This document shows positions 17,731 to 25,770 of a DNA stretch of 64,000 nt, piece after piece. The position numbers were made by a program, and so were the translations under genes. Positions within the stretch are counted from its first letter, which is position 1; every line of letters begins with the position of its first letter. Source of the stretch: Rhodococcus koreensis (GTDB lineage Bacteria > Actinomycetota > Actinomycetes > Mycobacteriales > Mycobacteriaceae); contig NZ_FNSV01000005.1 in assembly GCF_900105905.1 (NCBI RefSeq), positions 3,348,001-3,412,000 on the forward strand, given 5' to 3'. The notes below the pieces were generated by a model that worked only from the letters and a program-made list of their open reading frames with translations, was not told the origin of the DNA and searched no databases.

Positions 17731-17743
17731 CCGGTGACACCGG
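17731..17743. promoter_or_regulatory. Inverted repeat in the pdxH/citA divergent region
   Basis: CCGGTGACACCGG, a perfect 13-bp palindrome about 40 bp upstream of pdxH. It is a candidate operator; no cognate regulator is identified. Confidence 0.4.
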
Positions 17744-17753
17744 CTAAAGTTTT

Positions 17754-17772
17754 GGGGACCGAACCCGTCCCC
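17754..17772. promoter_or_regulatory. Second inverted repeat in the pdxH/citA divergent region
   Basis: GGGGAC and GTCCCC flank a 7-nt spacer, 10 bp after the first palindrome and about 160 bp before citA. It may be part of the control region of either gene. Confidence 0.35.
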
Positions 17773-17930
17773 TCGGATTGCAGCCGCGATCGTGCGATGC
17801 CCGGGGACGGCAAGTCGATTGCGCGGACGAGGGTGCCTGCCCATCCCGCATGCACGCCCAGCGCAATTGTCGAACGCCGAGACAGTGCCGCTCTGACCGG
17901 GGGCACTCGAACGAGGAGAGTCCACGAGCT

Positions 17931-19061
17931 ATGTCAGCTAGCGCGGCAATACCGGACGATTTCGTCAGCGGACTGGAAGGCGTGGTCGCGTTCACCAGCG
18001 ACATCGCCGAACCCGACAAGGACGGCGGCGCCCTGCGCTACCGCGGCGTCGACATCGAGGAACTCGTCTCCAAGCACGTCACCTTCGGCAACGTGTGGGC
18101 CCTGCTCGTCGACGGCCGCTTCGGCCCCGGACTGCCCCCGGCCGAACCCTTCCCCCTGCCCGTGCACACCGGCGACGTCCGCGTCGACGTCCAGGCCGGC
18201 CTCGCGATGCTCGCCCCCATCTGGGGATACCAGCCCCTCCTCGACATCGACGACGACACCGCCCGCGAACAACTCGCCCGCGCCTCCGTCATGGCCCTGT
18301 CCTACGTCGCCCAGTCCGCCCGCGGCATCTACCAGCCCGCCGTCCCGCAGAGACGGATCGACGAGGCGAAAACCGTCACCGAACGGTTCATGGTCCGCTG
18401 GAAGGGCGACCCCGACCCCGCCCACGTCGCCGCCATCGACGCCTACTGGGTCTCCGCCGCCGAACACGGCATGAACGCCTCCACGTTCACCGCCCGCGTC
18501 ATCGCCTCCACCGGCGCCGACGTCGCCGCCTCCCTGTCCGGGGCCATCGGCGCCATGTCCGGCCCGCTGCACGGCGGCGCCCCCGCCCGCGTCCTGCCGA
18601 TGATCGAGGACACCGAGAAGTCCGGCGACGCCCGCGCCCTGGTCAAGGGCATCCTCGACCGCAAGGAAAAGCTGATGGGCTTCGGGCACCGCGTCTACCG
18701 CGCCGAAGACCCCCGCGCCCGGGTGCTCCGCGCCACCGCCAAGCGCCTGAACGCACCCCGCTACGAGGCGGCCGCCGCCCTCGAGCAGGCCGCCCTCGCG
18801 GAACTGCGCGAACGCCGCCCCGACCGGGCCATCGAGACGAACGTCGAATTCTGGGCCGCGGTCATCCTCGACTTCGCCGAGGTCCCGGCGCACATGATGC
18901 CCGCGATGTTCACCTGCGGCCGCACCGCCGGCTGGTGCGCCCACATCCTCGAGCAGAAACGCCTCGGCAAGCTCGTCCGCCCCGCCGCCATCTACACCGG
19001 GCCCGCACCCCGCACCCCCGAGTCCGTCGAGGGCTGGGACCAGATCGCCCACACCAGCTGA
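17931..19061 (+). CDS. citA: Citrate synthase 2 (short form)
   Basis: This 376-aa citrate synthase lacks the long N-terminal extension of the gltA product. Catalytic motifs: MSGPLHGGAPARVL, LMGFGHRVYRAEDPRARV, IETNVEFWAAVILDFA (the usual Asp of VDFY is Glu here, as in relatives I recall). GAGGAG precedes the ATG. In mycobacteria this paralogue is citA near serC, as here. It may act in a methylcitrate or anaplerotic role, but that is inference. Confidence 0.9.
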   Translation: MSASAAIPDDFVSGLEGVVAFTSDIAEPDKDGGALRYRGVDIEELVSKHVTFGNVWALLVDGRFGPGLPPAEPFPLPVHTGDVRVDVQAGLAMLAPIWGYQPLLDIDDDTAREQLARASVMALSYVAQSARGIYQPAVPQRRIDEAKTVTERFMVRWKGDPDPAHVAAIDAYWVSAAEHGMNASTFTARVIASTGADVAASLSGAIGAMSGPLHGGAPARVLPMIEDTEKSGDARALVKGILDRKEKLMGFGHRVYRAEDPRARVLRATAKRLNAPRYEAAAALEQAALAELRERRPDRAIETNVEFWAAVILDFAEVPAHMMPAMFTCGRTAGWCAHILEQKRLGKLVRPAAIYTGPAPRTPESVEGWDQIAHTS

Positions 19062-19102
19062 CCGTCTTCCCCGCCTGAATCAGTAAGGAACAGAAAGTAG
19101 CG

Positions 19103-20224
19103 ATGACCTCCACACCGATCATCCCCGCAGACCTCCTGCCCGCCGACGGACGGTTCGGCTGCGGACCCTCCAAGGTTCGCCCCGAACAGCTGCAGTCGCT
19201 GGTCGAGGTGGGCGCCTCGGTGTTCGGCACCAGCCACCGCCAGAAGCCCGTGAAGGACGTCGTCGCCAGCGTGCGGTCCGGCCTCGCCGATCTGTTCTCC
19301 CTGCCCGAGGGTTACGAGGTGGTGCTCGGCAACGGTGGCACCACCGCGTTCTGGGATGCGGCCGCATTCGGCCTGATCCGGGAGAAGTCGCTGCACCTCA
19401 CGAACGGCGAGTTCAGCTCCAAGTTCGCGTCGGTCGCGAAGAACAACCCGTTCATCGGTGACCCGATCGTCGTCTCCGCCGACCCGGGCAGCGCGCCCGA
19501 ACCGGTCTCCGATCCGTCCGTCGACCTCATCGGCTGGGCGCACAACGAGACGTCCACGGGTGTCGCGATCCCCGTCTCGCGTCCCGCGGGCTCGGAGAAC
19601 GCGCTCATCGCCATCGACGCCACCTCCGGCGCCGGTGGTCTGCCGGTGAACGTCGCCGACGCCGACGTGTACTACTTCGCGCCGCAGAAGTGCTTCGCCG
19701 CCGACGGCGGCCTGTGGATCGCGCTGATGAGCCCGAAGGCGCTCGAGCGGGTCGCGGAGATCAAGGATTCGGGTCGCTGGACCCCCGACTTCCTGTCGCT
19801 GCCCATCGCCGTGGACAACAGCTCCAAGGACCAGACGTACAACACGCCCGCGGTCGCGACGCTGCTGCTGCTCGCCAACCAGATCGACTGGCTGAACGGC
19901 AACGGCGGCCTCGACTGGGCCACGTCGCGTACCGCCGATTCGTCCTCGCGCCTGTACCAGTGGGCCGAGGCCAGCGACTACGCCACACCGTTCGTCACCG
20001 ATCCCGCGCACCGCTCGCAGGTCGTCGGCACCATCGACTTCGACGACAAGATCGACGCCGCCCAGGTGGCGAAGATCCTGCGGGCCAACGGCGTCGTCGA
20101 CACCGAGCCGTACCGCAAGCTGGGCCGCAACCAGCTGCGTGTCGGCATGTTCCCGGCGATCGATCCCGAGGACGTCTCGCAGCTCACGAAGAGCATCGAC
20201 TGGGTCGTCTCGCAGCTCGGCTGA
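19103..20224 (+). CDS. serC: Phosphoserine aminotransferase
   Basis: This 373-aa PLP enzyme converts 3-phosphohydroxypyruvate to phosphoserine in serine synthesis. FGCGPSKVRPEQL, GTSHRQKPVKDVV, LGNGGTTAFWDAAAF, DATSGAGGLPV and the PLP lysine in YYFAPQKCFAADGG match the actinobacterial (mycobacterial-type) SerC. It starts 41 bp after citA. A perfect 17-bp-stem terminator follows. Confidence 0.93.
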   Translation: MTSTPIIPADLLPADGRFGCGPSKVRPEQLQSLVEVGASVFGTSHRQKPVKDVVASVRSGLADLFSLPEGYEVVLGNGGTTAFWDAAAFGLIREKSLHLTNGEFSSKFASVAKNNPFIGDPIVVSADPGSAPEPVSDPSVDLIGWAHNETSTGVAIPVSRPAGSENALIAIDATSGAGGLPVNVADADVYYFAPQKCFAADGGLWIALMSPKALERVAEIKDSGRWTPDFLSLPIAVDNSSKDQTYNTPAVATLLLLANQIDWLNGNGGLDWATSRTADSSSRLYQWAEASDYATPFVTDPAHRSQVVGTIDFDDKIDAAQVAKILRANGVVDTEPYRKLGRNQLRVGMFPAIDPEDVSQLTKSIDWVVSQLG

Positions 20225-20240
20225 GACCCGGCACCTGTAC

Positions 20241-20278
20241 CCGTCAGCCCCCGGCACCGAAGTGCCGGGGGCTGACGG
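20241..20278. terminator. Perfect hairpin terminator after serC
   Basis: A 17-bp perfect stem (right arm GTGCCGGGGGCTGACGG) closes on a CGAA loop. It lies between convergent serC and the deaminase gene, so it probably stops transcription from both sides. Confidence 0.85.
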
Positions 20279-20288
20279 CGTCTCGGGG

Positions 20289-20774
20289 TCAGTCCGTGTC
20301 GAGGAAGCGGTGGAACGGCGCGAGCGCCTCGTCGCCGAGATGCGGCCCGCTCACCTGGATCTCGACGCTCGCCGCATCGAGCACGTCGGCGCAGCCCAGC
20401 GTGAACCGCGGTCCGTCGGGGAGAATCCGGGAGAAGTCCGCGGACGAGGCCGCGTAGACCACCCGCGTGATCCCGGCCCACACCATCGCCGCACTGCACA
20501 TCGGGCACGGCTCACCACTCGCGTACATGGTGGCGCCGACCAGGTCGCCCGTTCGGCCTTCACCGCAGGCGGTGGTGATCGCGTCGAGTTCCGCGTGCTC
20601 GGTGACGTCGGCGGACGTCGCCACGGAGTTGGCGCCCTCACTGATCACGTGACCGTCGGCGCCGACCGCGACCGCACCGAACGGCCTGTTGCCCGCGTCC
20701 CCCGTCTCGTCGGCGAGTTCGATGGCCCGCCGCAGGTGGGCAAGGTCCACGTCGTCGACATCGCTCTGGCTCAT
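20289..20774 (-). CDS. Nucleoside/guanine deaminase-like zinc enzyme
   Basis: This 161-aa cytidine-deaminase-fold protein has the zinc site: HAELDAI (His60, Glu62) and PCPMC (Cys90, Cys93). NRPFGAVAVGADG and CSAAMVWAGITRVVYA resemble guanine deaminase (GuaD-like) more than cytidine or tRNA-adenosine deaminases, but the exact substrate is not certain. Its ATG overlaps the stop of an ornithine cyclodeaminase-like fragment (ATGA), suggesting former translational coupling. Confidence 0.88.
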   Translation of the reverse strand: MSQSDVDDVDLAHLRRAIELADETGDAGNRPFGAVAVGADGHVISEGANSVATSADVTEHAELDAITTACGEGRTGDLVGATMYASGEPCPMCSAAMVWAGITRVVYAASSADFSRILPDGPRFTLGCADVLDAASVEIQVSGPHLGDEALAPFHRFLDTD

Positions 20775-20911
20775 CGACTCAGATCCACTTCTGTTCCGAC
20801 GCCCCGTTGCCGGGCTGTGTCGATCAGTATGCGCGCCGCGGCGAGGTCCTGGAGGCCGATCCCGACGGAGTTCTCCAGCGTGATCGCCCCCGTCCAGGTC
20901 ACCCGCACGAG
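20771..20911 (-). pseudogene. 3' remnant of an ornithine cyclodeaminase-like gene
   Basis: About 46 codons end in a TGA that overlaps the deaminase ATG. The translation TGAITLENSVGIGLQDLAAA is the C-terminal signature of the ornithine cyclodeaminase / mu-crystallin family. The frame is closed by a stop just upstream, and no more of the gene is found before sepH, so the 5' part has been deleted. It marks a deletion scar 166 bp before sepH. Confidence 0.7.
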
Positions 20912-21077
20912 TCAGCGCGCACCCCGCAGGACGGATCGATCGGGAAACGAGGAAGCGTAGCGCGCACCCGACGCCGGAACGGGATTTACCCGCGCGTGTC
21001 CTGCCGCGCGGGCTGTCACGAATGAATTACAGTTGCCGGGGCGCAGAGTCGCGAGCCGGCGCGATAAGGAGGTCAAC

Positions 21078-21935
21078 GTGCGAGAGCTTCGAGTGATCGG
21101 TCTCGAGCCCGATGGTTCGCACGTCGTGTGCGCAGATGCCAGTACCGGCGAAAAATTCCGGCTTCCCGCCGATGACAAACTCCGCGCTGCATCCCGCGGG
21201 GACATCGCTCGACTCGGCCAGATTGAGATCGAAATGGACAGTCAGCTCAGGCCCCGCGAAATCCAGGCCCGCATCCGTGCCGGCGCCTCCGTCGAACAGG
21301 TTGCCGACGAGGCCGGTATCCCCCTGGCGAAGGTGGAGCGCTTCGCGTATCCCGTTCTGCTCGAACGTTCCCGTGCGGCCGAGATGGCGCAGGGCGGACA
21401 CCCGGTGCGCGACAACGGCCCCGCCGTTCCCACTCTCGCCGAGATCGTCACGCAGGCGTTCCGCGCGCGGGGACACAACATCGACGACGCCGCGTGGGAC
21501 GCGTGGCGCGACGAGGACAATCACTGGGTCGCCCAGCTGCAGTGGCAGGCCGGGCGGACCACCAACGCGGCGCACTGGCGGTATCAACCGGACGCGCACG
21601 GTGGCACCATCGTCGCCCTCGACGACACCGCCTTCGACCTGATCGACCCCGACTTCGGCCGTCCGCTGCGCGGATTGGCGCCGGTGGCGTCCGACGAACC
21701 GGAACAGCTCGAACTCGCCGAGTTCCCCACCGAGGTGGAGGTGCCGACGATCGAGCCCGAGGAGATCATCGAGGCCGACGTCACCGAGGAGCCCGAGGAC
21801 GAGCCCGCTTCGCCCGAGGAGCCGGCCGCACCCAAGATCGCCCCGCACCAGACGAACAACAAGGACAAGCGCGGCAAACCCGCACTCCCCTCTTGGGACG
21901 ACGTCCTGCTCGGTGTCCGCAGCAGCGGACGCTGA
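21078..21935 (+). CDS. sepH: Septation protein SepH (DUF3071)
   Basis: This 285-aa protein has the conserved N-terminal DUF3071 domain (RELRVIGLEPDGSHVVCAD...KFRLPADDKLRAA, then LRPREIQARIRAGASVEQVADEAGIPLAKVERFAYPV, which contains the helix-turn-helix that contacts FtsZ). An acidic low-complexity linker (EEPEDEPASPEEPAAP) and a basic C-terminal tail (RGKPALPSWDDVLLGVRSSGR) follow. SepH stimulates FtsZ assembly in Streptomyces and mycobacteria. The start is the GTG behind an excellent AAGGAGG. Confidence 0.9.
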   Translation: MRELRVIGLEPDGSHVVCADASTGEKFRLPADDKLRAASRGDIARLGQIEIEMDSQLRPREIQARIRAGASVEQVADEAGIPLAKVERFAYPVLLERSRAAEMAQGGHPVRDNGPAVPTLAEIVTQAFRARGHNIDDAAWDAWRDEDNHWVAQLQWQAGRTTNAAHWRYQPDAHGGTIVALDDTAFDLIDPDFGRPLRGLAPVASDEPEQLELAEFPTEVEVPTIEPEEIIEADVTEEPEDEPASPEEPAAPKIAPHQTNNKDKRGKPALPSWDDVLLGVRSSGR

Positions 21936-22007
21936 CCGTCGGCGCGGTAAGCAGGCCGGGAACCCGGTCGGGGTCGTACTCTTTCAGGAAGACTTCGGAA
22001 GAGGGGG

Positions 22008-22793
22008 ATGACCGTGGGGGCCAAGGTATCAACGATCTGGTACGTCGACGTCCCCGACCCTGCGGCTGTTCTGAGACATCACCCCGAGCCTGACCTCGCT
22101 GCGGCGCGGCGACTCGCCGCCCGCCTCTATCCCGACCTGGCGGCCACCCCCACCGGCCCGGTTCCGCTGGCCGAGGCCGCGCGACTCGACGCCGCGGGGA
22201 CCGTGCACATCGGTTCCTACCCCGGCATCACCGTCGTGTGCGGGCCCGATCTGGCCGTTCCCCGGCCGTCGACCCTGCCCGGAACACGCGTCCGGCCCAC
22301 CGAATCCGCGAAGACGTACTACATCGCATCCAAGCCCGACATCGCGTGGGGCTCGTTCGCGATGTGGGAGGACGGGCACCTCACCCGCGCGTTCAGCGCC
22401 ACGCCGGTCCACATTCACGAGGACCTCGGCATCCCCCTGGTGTGGGAGAGACCGTTCTGGGCGGGCGACTTCCCGCTCGAACATCCGCCGGGCGTGCTGC
22501 CCGACCCACAGTCGCTGCCGTTCCACCCGCAGCAGTTCGCCGAGGGTGCCAACCGGGAATGGCTGAACTTCCGGTACACGGGCGCCCCCCAGGGCACCGA
22601 GATCGACCCGAAAAAGATCACCGTACTCGGTTTCACCGTCCACCCGCCCGGCGAAGGTCCGGCGGTCGAGCCTCCCGCCGAGGTAAAACAACCCGCCGAG
22701 GTGGAACACCCCGCCCCCGAACCCGTTACCACGCCCGCTCCGCCGCCGGCCGCCCGCAAGGGCGGACTGCTCCGCCGCTACTTCGGCTTCTGA
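22008..22793 (+). CDS. DUF6928 family protein
   Basis: This 261-aa protein starts with VGAKVSTIWYVDVPDPAAVLR, the N-terminal pattern of the actinobacterial DUF6928 family, followed by a conserved globular part (GSFAMWEDGHLTRAFSATPVHIHED, PFWAGDFPLEHP, LPFHPQQFAEGANREWLNFRY). The C-terminal 50 residues are Pro/Glu-rich (EPPAEVKQPAEVEHP) and end in a basic-hydrophobic tail. No signal peptide or catalytic motif is visible. It follows sepH by 72 bp. Function unknown. Confidence 0.75.
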   Translation: MTVGAKVSTIWYVDVPDPAAVLRHHPEPDLAAARRLAARLYPDLAATPTGPVPLAEAARLDAAGTVHIGSYPGITVVCGPDLAVPRPSTLPGTRVRPTESAKTYYIASKPDIAWGSFAMWEDGHLTRAFSATPVHIHEDLGIPLVWERPFWAGDFPLEHPPGVLPDPQSLPFHPQQFAEGANREWLNFRYTGAPQGTEIDPKKITVLGFTVHPPGEGPAVEPPAEVKQPAEVEHPAPEPVTTPAPPPAARKGGLLRRYFGF

Positions 22794-22805
22794 CGCCCGC
22801 GGGAG

Positions 22806-23102
22806 TCAGGCGGCGCCGACGAGCAGCGCCGACCAGCCCGCGAGAACTCCGGCCGCGGCGCCGTACACCAGCCACCGCCACACCGGTGTCCGGCGCAGTC
22901 GCCACACCGACGGCGCGACCCCGGCCACCACGACGAGTTCGAGGAACGCTGCGAGCGCGGGATTGATCCGGGCGAGCTGCGAGCCGAACGCCATGATCGC
23001 GACGGCCACCACCGCCGCGGCGAACGCTGCCACGAGAAGTCCGGTGAACCACGGTGTTCCCGTCGGCGGCGGATACGGGGAATGAGGGTCCAGGATTCTC
23101 AC
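22806..23102 (-). CDS. DUF2537 membrane protein
   Basis: This 98-aa protein has three hydrophobic stretches (about residues 18-42, 49-65 and 73-96) and a Pro-rich N-terminus (PHSPYPPPTGTPWF). It corresponds to mycobacterial Rv0882. The GTG start overlaps the stop of the RNA methyltransferase gene by 4 bp (GTGA), so the two form an operon. Function unknown. Confidence 0.82.
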   Translation of the reverse strand: MRILDPHSPYPPPTGTPWFTGLLVAAFAAAVVAVAIMAFGSQLARINPALAAFLELVVVAGVAPSVWRLRRTPVWRWLVYGAAAGVLAGWSALLVGAA

Positions 23103-23905
23103 CGGCCCGTGCGGACGCGCTCGTAGAACGCCATAGCCGCCGCCGTCGCGACATTGAGTGAGTCCGTTCCGGGTGCCATCGGGATGCGGGCACGAATGTC
23201 GGTGGCGCGCATGGCGTGTTCGGTGAGGCCCGGCCCTTCCGCGCCCAGCAGCAGCGCCACCTTCTCCCCTGTCATCGCCTCCGCCAGCGTCACCGCCTCA
23301 GGGTTCGGGGTCAGCGAGATCAGCTGGAACCCCCGCTCCCGCAACGCTTCCAGATCGTGCGGCCACTTCGTCACGTGCGCGAACGGAACCCGGAGGACGT
23401 GCCCCATCGACACCCGGACCGCCCGGCGGTACAGCGGGTCGGCACACCCCTTGCCGAACACCACGGCGTCGACGCCGAGCCCCGCGGCGTTGCGGAACAT
23501 CGAGCCCAGGTTCTCGTGATCGTTCACACCCTCGAGCACCGCGACCGTCTGGGAGTGCTCGAGCACATCCGCCAGTTCGAGGGGTGCCGGGCGACGCGCC
23601 GCCGCGAGCACACCCCGGTTGAGGTGGAACCCGACGACCTCGGCCATGACGTCCGCCGTCGTCCGATAGAACGGCACGTCCACGCCGTCGAGGTCGTCGG
23701 CCAGTTCCTCCAGCCGCCGATCGACGCCGAGCAGCGCGATCGGGTCGAACCGGGACGCCAGCAGTCGCTGCGCCACCAGCACACCCTCCGCGATCACCAG
23801 GCCCTTACCCTCGGGGAGATCGGGCCGCCGGTCCGAGGAGTTGAGATCGCGGAAGTCGTCCAGCCTGGTATCGGCCGGATCTGTTATGTCGATGACGTGA
23901 ACCAC
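23099..23905 (-). CDS. TrmH/SpoU-family RNA 2'-O-methyltransferase
   Basis: This 268-aa SPOUT methyltransferase has an N-terminal substrate-binding part (GLVIAEGVLVAQRLLASRF) and the knotted SAM domain: LEGVNDHENLGSMFRNAAGLGVDAVVFG, YRRAVRVSMGHVLRVPF, ALLLGAEGPGLTEHAM, RIPMAPGTDSLNVATAAAMAFYE. It modifies rRNA or tRNA ribose; the target is unknown. It matches mycobacterial Rv0881. The GTG at 23905 is preceded by CAATAT 6 nt upstream, consistent with leaderless translation. Confidence 0.88.
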   Translation of the reverse strand: MVHVIDITDPADTRLDDFRDLNSSDRRPDLPEGKGLVIAEGVLVAQRLLASRFDPIALLGVDRRLEELADDLDGVDVPFYRTTADVMAEVVGFHLNRGVLAAARRPAPLELADVLEHSQTVAVLEGVNDHENLGSMFRNAAGLGVDAVVFGKGCADPLYRRAVRVSMGHVLRVPFAHVTKWPHDLEALRERGFQLISLTPNPEAVTLAEAMTGEKVALLLGAEGPGLTEHAMRATDIRARIPMAPGTDSLNVATAAAMAFYERVRTGR

Positions 23906-23975
23906 CGGTCCATATTGCCGTATGCGCGGCGTCACAGCGTTGACTCCCCTCCGCGGGGCGCGAAAGCTCGAAGGA

Positions 23976-24815
23976 ATGAAGCACCTGCACGGACGCACGG
24001 CTCTGGTGACCGGCGCCTCCGGCGGTCTCGGTCGCGTCGTCGCCCGGGCCCTGGCGCGCGAGGGTGTCGCCGTCGCCGTGTCCGGCCGGCGTGAGGACCG
24101 ACTCGCGGAACTCGTGGTGGAACTGCGTGCGCTCGGTGTGCGCGCCGAGGCCGTGCCCGGAGACCTGAATCGACTGGACCTGCTCGATGCGCTGATCGAG
24201 CGCGCCGAGGCGGCGGTCGGCCCCCTCGACGTCCTGGTGAACAACGCCGGAGTGGAGAACGTCTCGGCGTTCACCCGGCTCGACCCCGCCGAGCTCACCG
24301 CCATGGTCGACGTAAACCTCACCGCACCACTGCTTCTCACTCGCCGGGCGCTTCCCGGGATGCTCGACCGCGGTCGCGGTCACGTGGTGTTCGTGTCGTC
24401 GCTGGCAGCGAAGATCGGTCCGGCGTACTGCGCGCCGTACGCCGCGACGAAGGCCGGCCTGATCGGTCTCACCCAGTCGCTGCGCGCGGAATATGCGGGC
24501 GCACCGGTCGGCTTCTCCGTCGTGTGCCCCGGGTTCATCGCGGGCGACGGCATGTACCAGCGGATGACCGAACGTGGAATCAGGGCCGGCCGGATGGCCG
24601 GCGAGACCAGCACCGACAAGGTCGCCGCCACCGTGATCCGGGCGATTCGGCGGGACCTGCCCGAGGTCGTCGAGAGCGGAGCACCGATCCGCCCCCTGCT
24701 CGCCCTGGCGCAGATCGCGCCGGGACTCGCCGAGCGGGTGGCCGCGAGATTCGGCGCCACCGCGATGTTCCGGCGGTTGAGCGAGGACCGCGGCCGAGTG
24801 GAGCCGGATGGTTGA
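23976..24815 (+). CDS. Short-chain dehydrogenase/reductase
   Basis: This 279-aa SDR has the NAD(P) motif TGASGGLG (residues 12-19), NNAG, catalytic Ser in VFVSSLAAKIG, and YAATK. The basic SGRREDR after beta-2 suggests NADPH. The C-terminal region (RPLLALAQIAPGLAERVAARFG) is hydrophobic, as in lipid-acting SDRs. Substrate unknown. It stands between trmH (divergent) and the cox-like operon. Confidence 0.87.
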   Translation: MKHLHGRTALVTGASGGLGRVVARALAREGVAVAVSGRREDRLAELVVELRALGVRAEAVPGDLNRLDLLDALIERAEAAVGPLDVLVNNAGVENVSAFTRLDPAELTAMVDVNLTAPLLLTRRALPGMLDRGRGHVVFVSSLAAKIGPAYCAPYAATKAGLIGLTQSLRAEYAGAPVGFSVVCPGFIAGDGMYQRMTERGIRAGRMAGETSTDKVAATVIRAIRRDLPEVVESGAPIRPLLALAQIAPGLAERVAARFGATAMFRRLSEDRGRVEPDG

Positions 24816-24876
24816 CGGCGTGCACCGTTGCCCGAGTCGGGTACCGGGGCGTGGGCACTGATCTAGGCTCGCGGAC

Positions 24877-25770
24877 GTGAGTGATTCCACGCCGACGGTC
24901 GGTTCGCCCGCGGAACTGGCGCGGGCGCTGGGCGCCACCGGGTACCTCGCCGACGACGGCGTCGCGATGGCCGCGTTCCTCGCGATACGTATGGGACGGC
25001 CTCTGTTCTGCGAGGGCGAACCCGGCACCGGCAAGACGTCGCTCGCGGCCGCGCTGTCGGAGGCGTTCGGCCTGCCGCTGATCCGGCTGCAGTGCCACGA
25101 GGGAATCGACGCCGCGCAGGCGCTCTACGACTGGGACTTCCCGCGGCAGCTGCTGCACCTGCGGACGCTGGAGGCGGCGAGCGACGGATCCCTCGAGGCC
25201 GACGCCGTCGAACGCTCCCTGTACACCGAGCGGTTCCTGCTGGCGCGCCCCCTGCTGCGGGCCCTCACCGAAGCCCCGTGTGTGTTGCTCGTCGACGAGA
25301 TCGACCGCGCCGACGACGAGTTCGAGGCGTTCCTGCTGCAGGTCCTCGACGAGAACGCCGTCACCATCCCCGAACTCGGCGAGGTGCGGGCAGCGACACC
25401 GCCGCTCGTTGTGCTCACGTCCAACCGCACCCGCGAGGTGCACGACGCCCTCAAACGCCGCTGCCTGTACCACTGGCTCGAACACCCGGATCTGGCGCGG
25501 GAGGTCGAGATCCTGCGCCGCCGCATCCCCGGCATCGGGGCCGAACTCGCAGGCCAGGTCGCGCACGCCGTCCACTCCCTGCGTGAGATGGAACTGCTCA
25601 AGCCGCCGGGGGTGGCCGAGTCGCTGGACTGGGCGCGCGCACTGCAGGAACTCGATCGGGACGTGCTGGACGCGGAAACCGCAGCCGCGACGCTCGGCGC
25701 CGTCCTCAAGTACCGCGAGGACCTCGAACGCGTGGCCCGGGCGGGACTGGACCGGCTCCTGGCGGGGTGA
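24877..25770 (+). CDS. MoxR/CoxD-like AAA+ ATPase
   Basis: This 297-aa AAA+ protein has Walker A GEPGTGKTS (Lys53), Walker B LLVDEIDRAD, sensor region VVLTSNRTREVHDALKRRC. It is the MoxR type paired with a VWA protein and next to molybdenum hydroxylases, where CoxD helps mature the metal cofactor. The GTG start is preceded by TAGGCT 7 nt upstream (leaderless signature). It overlaps the next gene by 4 bp. Confidence 0.88.
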   Translation: MSDSTPTVGSPAELARALGATGYLADDGVAMAAFLAIRMGRPLFCEGEPGTGKTSLAAALSEAFGLPLIRLQCHEGIDAAQALYDWDFPRQLLHLRTLEAASDGSLEADAVERSLYTERFLLARPLLRALTEAPCVLLVDEIDRADDEFEAFLLQVLDENAVTIPELGEVRAATPPLVVLTSNRTREVHDALKRRCLYHWLEHPDLAREVEILRRRIPGIGAELAGQVAHAVHSLREMELLKPPGVAESLDWARALQELDRDVLDAETAAATLGAVLKYREDLERVARAGLDRLLAG

